Shown here: positions 17,897 to 26,946 of the stretch, one piece after another
How positions within the stretch are numbered: position 1 is the stretch's first letter
Layout of the letters: every line of letters starts with the position of its first letter
NCBI RefSeq assembly: GCF_001858325.1
Contig: NZ_MBPP01000055.1
Span: 1 to 37,540, forward strand
From: Marinobacter sp. AC-23
GTDB taxonomy: Bacteria; Pseudomonadota; Gammaproteobacteria; Pseudomonadales; Oleiphilaceae
Reading direction: 5' to 3'
Length of the DNA stretch: 37,540 nucleotides
Made by a program: the position numbers and the translations under genes
The notes under the pieces: generated by a model
The model's input: only the letters and a program-made list of their open reading frames with translations
The model's database searches: none
Told to the model about the DNA's origin: nothing

Positions 17897-18647
17897 TTTG
17901 GCCCGCGTGCGGCAGAAGCCTACCATCAAATTGTGCCACCACGCAGGGCAAGTGCCGGCTGTTGTGCCGGGTTGGCTGACACCTCACGAACGCCAAAAAC
18001 TTGCCGGACTCAGCGGCTCCCGAGCTTCAGAGTTTCTCACCAGCCGTTGGCTGATACGCCAGGCGCTAAGCAAAGCAGGCTCTGTTCCGCCAGATCAGTG
18101 CTGGCCGGTGGAAGGACGCCCAACCACCTCTGCCAGCCCCGCGGGCTGGCACCTCTCCCTAAGTCATAGCCACGGGCTGTCTGCCTGCAGCACCCACTAT
18201 GGTTCTGCGCTAGGTATAGATATTGAGCCCAGTAAGCGACACCCTCAGTGGCAGAAAGTGGTTAAGCGGTGGTTCTCTCCCATTGAGCAGGAGTGGTTGT
18301 TTCAGGACGACGACCCCCACACCTTTCTCCGGGTCTGGACCTTGAAAGAAGCCTGGCTGAAGGCGACTGGCCGGGGCATTGCAGGCAACCTGCAAACTCT
18401 GGAAGTACGGAGGAATTTTGAGCTCTACGGCGACCAGCCAGACGACCACTGGCAAGCCAGCGCCTTTTACACAGAGGGCTTTCTATGCACACTGGTGCAC
18501 AGGCAAACTGCAAGCAACCAACACAGTTCATGGCCGTCTATCACTTTGCTGGAACCGCCCCTTGATGACTACAGTCTGAGCACAGCAGAACCACTGGATA
18601 CGCACTGGGAGCCCATGTTCCAGCGCAAAATTCATGCAAAGTCTTAG
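17865..18647 (+). CDS. 4'-phosphopantetheinyl transferase, Sfp superfamily
   Basis: The 260-aa protein transfers the phosphopantetheine arm from CoA to a carrier protein. It has the magnesium-binding LGIDIE and the later WTLKEAWLKATG, the two hallmarks of the Sfp type; the helical part between (VVKRWFSPIEQEWLF) also fits. It starts inside pdxH (only ATG available, AGGGAAGG upstream) and overlaps tag by 14 bp. No synthase lies nearby, so its carrier protein is probably elsewhere. Confidence 0.9.
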   Translation: MTGSSNDFNPDLARVRQKPTIKLCHHAGQVPAVVPGWLTPHERQKLAGLSGSRASEFLTSRWLIRQALSKAGSVPPDQCWPVEGRPTTSASPAGWHLSLSHSHGLSACSTHYGSALGIDIEPSKRHPQWQKVVKRWFSPIEQEWLFQDDDPHTFLRVWTLKEAWLKATGRGIAGNLQTLEVRRNFELYGDQPDDHWQASAFYTEGFLCTLVHRQTASNQHSSWPSITLLEPPLDDYSLSTAEPLDTHWEPMFQRKIHAKS

Positions 18648-19278
18648 CCCTGAAATCGCACCGAAAGGCCAAAACATGCCCGTTTCCCAGCAAGATAAAG
18701 CACCCACAGAGCGCTGCCCATGGTGCGGCACCGACCCGCTCTATGTGCATTACCACGACACGGTTTGGGGTAGGCCCGAATTCGATGATCTGGCTCTGTT
18801 TGAAAAACTTTGCCTCGACGGCCAGCAGGCAGGCCTGAGCTGGATCACCATTTTACGCAAACAGGAAAGCTATCGTGCCGCCTATGACCACTTCAATCCG
18901 GAAAAGATCATTCGGTACGATGATTCCAAAGTCGCCGAACTGCTGACGAACCCCGGCATTGTGCGGAACAAACTGAAGGTGCAGTCGATCATCAAAAACG
19001 CCAGAGGATTTCTGGGCCTACAGGAAAGTGGCACCGGGTTTTCTGAGTTTCTTTGGTCGTTTGTGGACAACAGCCCCGTCCAGAACAACTGGCGCACCTT
19101 TGATGAAGTACCGGTTACCACGCCAGAATCCGAAGCCATGTCCCGGGCACTGAAACGCGCCGGCTTTACGTTTGTAGGCCCAACCATTGTCTACGCGTTT
19201 ATGCAGGCTACCGGTATGGTCAACGACCACATGGTTTATTGCCCGCAGCACACGCAGTGTCGTTCACTCGCCCAATGA
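18634..19278 (+). CDS. tag: DNA-3-methyladenine glycosylase I
   Basis: Tag removes 3-methyladenine from alkylated DNA. The 214-aa protein has ERCPWCGTDPLYVHYHDTVW at the start, the catalytic region FEKLCLDGQQAGLSWITILR and the C-terminal FVGPTIVYAFMQATGMVNDH with a Cys a few residues on. The Cys, His, His and Cys of the structural zinc site are all present. It may start at 18634 or at the in-frame ATG at 18676, which gives a more usual N-terminus. Confidence 0.95.
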   Translation: MQSLSPEIAPKGQNMPVSQQDKAPTERCPWCGTDPLYVHYHDTVWGRPEFDDLALFEKLCLDGQQAGLSWITILRKQESYRAAYDHFNPEKIIRYDDSKVAELLTNPGIVRNKLKVQSIIKNARGFLGLQESGTGFSEFLWSFVDNSPVQNNWRTFDEVPVTTPESEAMSRALKRAGFTFVGPTIVYAFMQATGMVNDHMVYCPQHTQCRSLAQ

Positions 19279-19379
19279 TCTTAAATGCCCACGCACTCGT
19301 AGGTTCTGAGTAATTAGATATCCTGGGGCTTCACAGTAAGTCGCCGGGCTCAGAGACCGCAAGTTCAGGGGCGAAAAGC

Positions 19380-19843
19380 GTGATTTCAGTAGCGAGACTG
19401 GCAATTCTGGTAGGGATGGCAGGCTGATACCCTTCATTGCCTGCGTCGCGGCTCTTTTAGCGCTGCCACAACACAGCGTTTCTCTGCTCAGCTATTTTTA
19501 TCTCTACAGCGCAGGCATTCTGGCTTTTATGGCGGGCGTTTACTGGCCCATAGCCATGCAGCTGGATAACCGCTGCTACCCGTTGTCGCCTCTGGCAATC
19601 ATGCTGCTAAGCCAGGTGTTTTTTGTTACCGCAGGTGTTGGCCTGCTGCTGAGTACACCGGTACAAGTTGTACTCTATACCCTTGCCTACCTTGGCCTGT
19701 ATGTGACCGACGCATACTGGATGCGGGTGTACTGGCCCGCTTGGTATCTGCGCCTACGGCTTGTTCTGACCCTTGTGGCAGTAGCCTGTCAGCTGACTGT
19801 TGGCGCCTGGTTCTTTTTGCTCCATTCAAGCCACAGTCTTTAA
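19380..19843 (+). CDS. DUF3429 membrane protein (frameshifted)
   Basis: A small polytopic membrane protein of about 154 aa, with four or five hydrophobic helices. The uninterrupted part starts at MAGVYWPIAMQL (19529), but the upstream frame from a GTG at 19380 gives ISVARLAILVGMAG. Adding one C at GGCTGATACC (19422-19430) joins this to LIPFIACVAALLALPQHSVS and the rest. DUF3429 proteins have no established function. Confidence 0.7.
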
Positions 19844-19898
19844 AGACGGAAGACCTGGTTTCGCCGGGCAATTACAAAATAAACCGCCTCAAGCCAAA

Positions 19899-19941
19899 GG
19901 TGGATTCTTCACAAGCGACCTTGCCTGTAAAAGAATCCACC
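19899..19941 (-). terminator. Two-stem hairpin after the ectoine operon
   Basis: On the minus strand GGTGGATTCTT and AAGAATCCACC form a perfect 11-bp stem. Inside it ACAGGC pairs with GCTTGT (one G-T pair) around a 6-base loop. It begins 15 bases after the ask stop codon. Only three T residues follow, so it may protect the 3' end or act as a weak terminator. Confidence 0.6.
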
Positions 19942-19955
19942 CGGGCTCTCACCAC

Positions 19956-21398
19956 TCAGGCCGCAACAATGGCGTACTCATGGTTATGGGGTTCGATAAG
20001 GACACCGTGCAGAGCAATGATCGCTCTCTCATAGTTGTCTTCATCAACCACAAACTGAATATCCACTTGGCGCATGCACTGATGCAGTGCCAGTACGCTG
20101 ATTTTCTCGTCGGCCAGAGCTTTAACGGAGCGCGCGAGAATGCCAGGTACTTTTATGTCACTGCCAATGGCTGAAACCATCGCCACTTTGCGGGTACTGA
20201 TCTCACCGTTTGGAAACTCCTGCCTCAGCGCACTCACCACACGTTTAACGTGCTTGAGCGTGCTGCCCACGTAATGGGTAATGGTGTTGGCGTTGGTGTC
20301 TTTTGACATGAAGCGCACTTTGAAGCGGCTCAGGATCTCCAGAATGCGGCGATCTGAACCCGGCTCACCTTGCATGTCCTGATCAAACACCTCAATAGCA
20401 AATACGCCCTTGGCGCCGGCAATAATCTCAACCTGTGGTTTTTCGCTCACATAATCGCCGGTGATCAGGGTGCCAGTGTGTTCTGGCTCAAAGGTGTTCA
20501 TCACTCGCAGCGGAATCTCCGACTGGCGCAGGCCCTTGCCGGCACGGGGGTGAATGGCTTCCATACCCAGGTTTGCCAGCTGGTCTGCCACGTCGTAATT
20601 TGTGCGGCCCAGAGGTACTACTTTTTCAGCGCCCACAATATTGGGGTCTGCGGAGCTCAGGTGATACTCCTTGTGAATGACGGCTTCCCGGGCCTCAGTA
20701 ATAACGGCCACACGGCTGAATGTCATTTCACTGTAACCCCGATCAAAGGTGCGCATCAGGCCTTCTTTGCACTGAGCATAGCCGGTTACGATGGGCAGCT
20801 CGCGGGTTAAATCTACGGCATCGAAAGCTTGTTTAAGCTTTTCATCCAGCGGTAGCAACTCAGTATCGCGCCAACCGGTAAGATCCACAAAACGTGCATT
20901 AACACCCTCCTGCTGGAGCTTCAGGGTGGTGTTAAACGCACTGTGGGCTTCGCCAATGCCCGCAAGCATTTCGCGAACCGTTAGCAAATGTTCTTCCAGC
21001 TGAAACTGGCCATAAGAGCAAAGGCGCTGAAGATCGATAAGACAACCGCGAACGCCTTCAATTCGGTCGGTAATGAACTGATCCGCCTGTTGCTTCAGCA
21101 TTGGATCTTCAAACAGCTCACCATTGATATCCGTAATAAACTTTATCAGCTTCGTAAGGTCGTCACCCCACGCCCAATCGGACTCTGCATCGGCGAACAG
21201 CGCGTAAACTCCCGGCTCGCCGGTTTTCTTATGTTCCAGCAACTCGTTGGTCACGCCGCTGTAGGCAGACACCACGAAGATGCGCTGATAGAGCTCTTCC
21301 TTGCTACGACTCGCGACAATAATGTTGTCGCGCACGGCTTCGTAGTTGCTCATTGAAGTGCCGCCTATTTTCTCGACGGTATGTAATTGACTAGTCAT
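19956..21398 (-). CDS. ask: Ectoine-cluster aspartokinase
   Basis: The 480-aa protein begins HTVEKIGGTSMSNYEAVRDN, the kinase motif (KxGGTS) of the aspartokinase group linked to ectoine clusters (Ask_Ect). C-terminal ACT domains are visible (FAIEVFDQDMQGEPGSDRRI; VAMVSAIGSDIKVPGILARS). It phosphorylates aspartate, feeding aspartate semialdehyde to EctB. Ask_Ect enzymes are less sensitive to amino acid feedback, which suits bulk solute synthesis. It follows ectB by 51 bases. Confidence 0.93.
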   Translation of the reverse strand: MTSQLHTVEKIGGTSMSNYEAVRDNIIVASRSKEELYQRIFVVSAYSGVTNELLEHKKTGEPGVYALFADAESDWAWGDDLTKLIKFITDINGELFEDPMLKQQADQFITDRIEGVRGCLIDLQRLCSYGQFQLEEHLLTVREMLAGIGEAHSAFNTTLKLQQEGVNARFVDLTGWRDTELLPLDEKLKQAFDAVDLTRELPIVTGYAQCKEGLMRTFDRGYSEMTFSRVAVITEAREAVIHKEYHLSSADPNIVGAEKVVPLGRTNYDVADQLANLGMEAIHPRAGKGLRQSEIPLRVMNTFEPEHTGTLITGDYVSEKPQVEIIAGAKGVFAIEVFDQDMQGEPGSDRRILEILSRFKVRFMSKDTNANTITHYVGSTLKHVKRVVSALRQEFPNGEISTRKVAMVSAIGSDIKVPGILARSVKALADEKISVLALHQCMRQVDIQFVVDEDNYERAIIALHGVLIEPHNHEYAIVAA

Positions 21399-21449
21399 AG
21401 TTCTACCTTGGCTACCCTGCAGAATGAATGTGCGTAGTAACAGAGCGCG

Positions 21450-22757
<1,308 letters not shown>

Positions 22758-22767
22758 TTAATGATGG

Positions 22768-22834
22768 CTCTGAGATTGGGGTACGTGGGCAGATAAAGTG
22801 CCCCTTAAAGAACGCCCCAAAAAAGGTCTCAGAG
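22768..22834 (-). promoter_or_regulatory. Nested intercistronic hairpin between ectA and ectB
   Basis: Three nested inverted repeats occupy the 149-base ectA-ectB gap: CTCTGAGA/TCTCAGAG (22768-22775 with 22827-22834), TTGGGG/CCCCAA (22776-22781 with 22815-22820) and GGGCA/TGCCC (22787-22791 with 22799-22803). In the transcript they would fold into one long interrupted hairpin. It may set the ectA:ectB ratio or be a processing site; no long T-run follows. Confidence 0.6.
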
Positions 22835-22870
22835 TTACCCGGTAAAGAGTCACTCGATGAAGAGTTACGT
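22827..22870 (-). repeat. Short tandem repeat, 15-bp unit, at the ectA 3' end
   Basis: On the minus strand GTAACTCTTCATCGA, GTGACTCTTTACCGG and GTAACTCTGAGACC follow each other with a 15-base period. The first unit includes the ectA stop codon. It looks like local slippage. Confidence 0.5.
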
Positions 22871-23374
22871 GGTGAACGGCCCAATGCGCAGCAGAAATTC
22901 AGAATCGTGCTGGCTGCCAAAGTGGGCGTCTTTCTCGAAGTGCTCATGGTGGACAATTTCAGCGCCCATATCTCGTGCAAACGAGCGAAACAATGCCCAT
23001 GAAGCTTCGTTATCTGCGGTAATTGTGGTTTCCATGTGGGTCACGTTTTTACACGCGTCCCGGGCCACAATTTCTTTCAACATCCGCTTGGCCAAGCCCT
23101 GCCCACGACCTTTCTCGTGAACCGCTACCTGCCACACAAACACGGTTTCGGGCTTTTTAGGGGGGGTGTACCCGGAGATAAAGCCGACCAGATCGCCGTC
23201 CTTCTCCGCAGCTACGCCTGTCTCGGCAAAGTCGCTGCACTGCAGGAGGTTGCAGTAAATGGAGTTGGCGTCCAGAGGAGGGCACTCTGCAATCAACTGG
23301 TGGAGCCTGAAGCCATCATCCTTGATAGGTGTACGTAGGGTGATGGCGGTGGTATTCGATCCTTCTGATGTCAT
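22865..23374 (-). CDS. ectA: L-2,4-diaminobutyrate N-gamma-acetyltransferase
   Basis: A 169-aa GNAT-fold enzyme that acetylates diaminobutyrate from acetyl-CoA. The EctA-specific stretches are CPPLDANSIYCNLLQCSDFA, GFISGYTPPKKPETVFVWQV and the acetyl-CoA loop EKGRGQGLAKRML. It is first in the operon, followed by ectB and ask on the same strand. Confidence 0.96.
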   Translation of the reverse strand: MTSEGSNTTAITLRTPIKDDGFRLHQLIAECPPLDANSIYCNLLQCSDFAETGVAAEKDGDLVGFISGYTPPKKPETVFVWQVAVHEKGRGQGLAKRMLKEIVARDACKNVTHMETTITADNEASWALFRSFARDMGAEIVHHEHFEKDAHFGSQHDSEFLLRIGPFTT

Positions 23375-23410
23375 AACGAGAGTCGTTCGCCTTGAAAAAG
23401 TTAGGGTTAA

Positions 23411-23438
23411 ATTATATAGACCACAAAATATATTTCAA
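23411..23438 (-). promoter_or_regulatory. Sigma-70-type promoter of the ect operon
   Basis: On the minus strand TTGAAA (23433-23438) and TATAAT (23411-23416) are separated by 16 bases, about 37 bases before the ectA start. The -10 is a perfect consensus. The flanks are A+T-rich. Confidence 0.7.
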
Positions 23439-23524
23439 GTCGGGCTGACCAAAAGCTCCCTCGGAAGCCACAACCGACCCCCCAATAATAGACCGGATCA
23501 CATCATTCGTCAGGAGCAGAAAGA

Positions 23525-24475
23525 TTAAAAATCAGAAGGAAACACAAGATCTTTCGCAGCGAGGGAGGTGCCTTCAAGAAGGCGCGAGCGGTAGGATCTG
23601 GCCGCAGGCGAACCCGCAGGCCAAAGGCGATCAAACTCAGCAAGCCAAGCGTCGACATTGTAGTCTACTGGCATCAGATCCACGTGCAGGCCGGCATGCA
23701 CCAAGCCAGCAACGGCCTCATCTTCCGGGGCCATGCGGCTTACTCGGGTAATTAATCCACGGGGATCAGCGCTCAGGTTACCCATGCCGGCCGAGCCATT
23801 ATTGGCCACCAAGCGTGGGTGCCCGTCTACCTCACCCGACCAGAGCACGGGCAGGCAGGTATGGGTTGAAACCATCATGTCCGCCCCCGACGCCCGAAAC
23901 CACCCCTCAAGCCTCTGTCCGTTATTCGCAACGAAGGACTCATGAGCCAACCCCCAGCCCGCCAAAGATTCCGGATCACCATGCAACACCGAAACCTTTA
24001 GGCCTCCAAATAACAAGCAGCAATATCGCGGAAGAGCAGCCAATTGTTTCTGAATATCCGGGTGTTTTTCGGCAAGTTTCTGAAGCCTGACCATAACCTG
24101 GTTGGAGCGCTCAACCACACCCTGATCAACAAATTCAGGGTAGGCACAACCGCATCCGGCACCGGAGTTCGGAGTCGCCAGCTCGTAATCCACATTGCCC
24201 AGACTGGCCGTGTGGCTCAGTACCCGGCGGTTAATATCGCGGAACAGTTCATCACTGGCGTTAAGCCAGTTGAAATCACCGTTAAAAACCAGCTTTACGC
24301 GAAGCCCCCGGCGTTCTTCGGCTCGCGCCATGTTTTCAATTTCATTGAGTGCAAACGGATTGCCATATAACCCGCCGATGACATACAGAACATCTTCGGT
24401 AACCTGTGTTGCTTCATCACACAAAGAGCCAGGTTGATAGCGGTAAGCCAACGGACAACTGCGCCCCTCCATCAT
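23525..24475 (-). CDS. Metallophosphoesterase family protein
   Basis: The 316-aa protein has a calcineurin-like signature in modified form: YVIGGLYGNPFALNEIENMA in place of GDxHG, LVFNGDFNWLNAS (NGD), LHGDPESLAGWGL and MMVSTHTCLPVLW (late His). The first metal motif is GGLYGN rather than GDIHGN, so its metal set may differ. It starts at ATGATG and overlaps the symporter stop by 4 bp, so it is the last gene of a run with the symporter and radical SAM gene. Substrate unknown. Confidence 0.7.
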   Translation of the reverse strand: MMEGRSCPLAYRYQPGSLCDEATQVTEDVLYVIGGLYGNPFALNEIENMARAEERRGLRVKLVFNGDFNWLNASDELFRDINRRVLSHTASLGNVDYELATPNSGAGCGCAYPEFVDQGVVERSNQVMVRLQKLAEKHPDIQKQLAALPRYCCLLFGGLKVSVLHGDPESLAGWGLAHESFVANNGQRLEGWFRASGADMMVSTHTCLPVLWSGEVDGHPRLVANNGSAGMGNLSADPRGLITRVSRMAPEDEAVAGLVHAGLHVDLMPVDYNVDAWLAEFDRLWPAGSPAARSYRSRLLEGTSLAAKDLVFPSDF

Positions 24476-25877
24476 CTTACCCCGCTTGCCGCCAGAGACT
24501 TCCCGGCCAACTTGCGCACGGCCAGCGGCACAAAGAATCCAGCAGAGCAGATAAGGAACCCGTAGGCGTTAACGCCTAACAGGGTCGCGTAGTTGCCATC
24601 CCCGATAGCCCAACTCGCTGGAACCAGCCCGGCAGCCAGCAAAACGCCCAGCCCCAAGCCCGTCCAAAAACTGAGATGAAAGCTCCACGGCGACCAGCGG
24701 GTGAATCCATAAAACAAAAACACCGGCGCGAGCCCCATAACCATGGTGCCCGAAACCGTGGTGGCTTTGAGAATATCCGTTCCGGCAAACATCGGCAGGT
24801 TGCCAATCACCGAAAATATGATCATCACCACCGCACCTACCCGCATACTGGGCAGGCGATCTTTTGCCCGCCGCACCAGTCGTGGCAGATCAACCGCCAG
24901 CGACTTGGCGAGTGAGGTAAACGTAGAATCCAGAGTTGAACCCGCAGAGGTCATCATCACCACACTCATGAAAAACAGCGCAGCCAGCCCCAGGGACTGC
25001 CCTACCGCCACCGGCGCATTGCCCATGACATCAATACCGTTCAGGCGCGCGTGAACCCCTACCAGGCTGAACACAAACACCGCTACAAAACCCAGCAAGC
25101 CTGCAACTACAAAACTTTTGAGCATGGTTTTTTCGTTGTTCACAAAACCCCGATCCGTCAGTACCGGGTCGTGGAACGGGTAGCTGAACATCTGCAACAG
25201 CGCCACCAGTAACAAATCAACCCCGGCGTTCAACCGGAACTCGCCCTCGCTGAGCAACGCAGAGGTATCGTTGGTGGGGATAATCATGAACAGCACAGCG
25301 CCAAGGAAGAACACAAATACAAAGGTTTGAATGACATCGGTAAAAATGGAGGATCGCAACCCGCCCTTCAGGCTGTAAGCAGGGTAAACGCCGTGAACAC
25401 CATAGCCGCAACGTAATACTCCCACTCTCCGGGAAGCCCGAAATAACCACCCACAACCGCCGTGTTACTCCATACTTCGTTATACAACCGAATCAGAATG
25501 GCCGCCGCAAACGCCAGCCCCGCAAAACGTCCAAACCGCGACGTAAGAAAATCCTGCAGGCTGCGCGCACCTGTTTGCGTACGAATCAGATAAATAATGT
25601 ATCCGGCCACCGGAATCGACAGCCAGTAACTGGCATAAGCCAAACCGCCGGTTACCCCGTATGTCGCCCCCAGATTGGCCGCATTGGTCACCGACTTGGC
25701 AAAAATCCAGCTGATAAAAATACTGGCCGTAAGCGACCACTGACTAACCGGATTACCCTGATCATCCGCGCCTTTGTAAAAAGAGTTCGCGTTCCTGCTT
25801 TTCGGCGACAGAACGTACATAACCACGCCATAAACCAGCAAGAACCCCCAAAATAGGGAGGCTTCTGTGATGTTCAC
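24472..25877 (-). CDS. Sodium:solute symporter family protein (frameshifted)
   Basis: About 468 aa and 12-13 membrane helices. It fits the SSS family: FAKSVTNAANLGATYGVTGG, LQDFLTSRFGRFAGLAFAAA and the later MTSAGSTLDSTFTSLAKSLA. The frame breaks near 25375-25379: restoring one base to CTGCTTACAG (minus strand) gives TLLYSLKGGLRSSIFTDVIQ, a typical SSS segment. The GTG at 25877 with GAGGA upstream is a better start than a TTG at 25913. The substrate cannot be read from sequence; its neighbours suggest it serves the radical SAM and phosphoesterase pathway. Confidence 0.82.
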
Positions 25878-25894
25878 TTTGTTTATTTCCTCGT

Positions 25895-26866
25895 TTAACC
25901 AGGCGCCGAGCAACTAGCCCCATATCGATAACAGGAAAAGCACCGATGGTGTCGCAACATAACCCGCTCACCCATACTCTCCGCCAGCGTGCCGCCCAGA
26001 TCGTATTCCGGGTCATCATCCACCAACGTGCATGCATAAACCCGTACCGCATCACCTTTCTTCACCAGCATCCGCGTGTACGTACACATGAAATGCGCAC
26101 GGCTATCGACGGTAGGGAACTTCTCCATGCAATTCTCGGTAATCTCCGGGCTACCGTCCTCTGACCCCGGGGTACCCAAATCCGGGAACGCCGTAAACGC
26201 CAGGTTTTCCGGAATCTGCCATTCGCGGAATATCTCGCGAAATGCCGTCTCTACCTTCGCAGGCACTTCATTGGCATCTGTCTGACGGGCAATTGAAACC
26301 TTGAAGCCTTGTTCGACCAGCCAATGAATTCCCTCCAGCGCCTGATCAAAACTGCCGTCACCTCGATCCTTGTCGTGGCGGGCGCGATCGGGAAAATCCA
26401 GGCTCACACGGAAATGTATCGGGTAGGGGTTATCCAACAGAGGCAATACCTGGTGCCTGCGTTTGAGCAAAGGTTCGGTAGCGTTGGTAAGCACAAAGCA
26501 GGGGCGATGATGGCTGGCGTAATCCAAAATATTCACAAAATCGCGAATTACGAACGGCTCGCCGCCGGTGAAAGACAACTGCTCCACGCCCATATCAATG
26601 GCTTCGTGAATAAACGGCTTCACATCGCTCAACTTCATGCCGGGAATACGGCCATCACCGGGGTGGCTACCTTCCAAGCAAAACGGGCAGGCCAAATTGC
26701 AGGCGGTGCCTGTGTGGATCCATAGCTCTTTCAGCTTGCTGGCGTCAATGTACCCCCGGGGATCGCCACTACGGGTATGAGTCCAGCTGTCGAAGGCTCT
26801 GGACTCCAGCACTTCCACAGCCGGAATACGCTTACTGCGGGCCGGTCGGGTTTCGATCAGGGGCAT
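25895..26866 (-). CDS. Radical SAM protein with C-terminal cysteine cluster
   Basis: The 323-aa protein carries the radical SAM motif CNLACPFC (about residues 52-59 from this start) and the SAM-binding SFTGGEPF. The C-terminal third has further cysteines (MCTYTR, YACTLVDD, RCFSCYRYGASC) that could bind an extra Fe-S cluster, as in SPASM/twitch proteins. The N-terminus has no membrane helix or signal. GAGGAG before the ATG at 26866 decides the start. It lies between the VTT/oxidoreductase fusion and the symporter on the same strand. Reaction unknown; no short peptide gene is visible beside it. Confidence 0.85.
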   Translation of the reverse strand: MPLIETRPARSKRIPAVEVLESRAFDSWTHTRSGDPRGYIDASKLKELWIHTGTACNLACPFCLEGSHPGDGRIPGMKLSDVKPFIHEAIDMGVEQLSFTGGEPFVIRDFVNILDYASHHRPCFVLTNATEPLLKRRHQVLPLLDNPYPIHFRVSLDFPDRARHDKDRGDGSFDQALEGIHWLVEQGFKVSIARQTDANEVPAKVETAFREIFREWQIPENLAFTAFPDLGTPGSEDGSPEITENCMEKFPTVDSRAHFMCTYTRMLVKKGDAVRVYACTLVDDDPEYDLGGTLAESMGERVMLRHHRCFSCYRYGASCSAPG

Positions 26867-26946
26867 AGTTGCTCCTCGATAGTTCAAGAATAAGGGTGCT
26901 CGGACACGGGCGATGCGGTTTTGTTTCAGCCATCGCCCAACTTTTT

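Noticed and set aside
19279..19379. Short gap before the DUF3429 gene examined for an RNA gene
   Set aside because: No tRNA-like fold, terminator or conserved RNA motif was seen.
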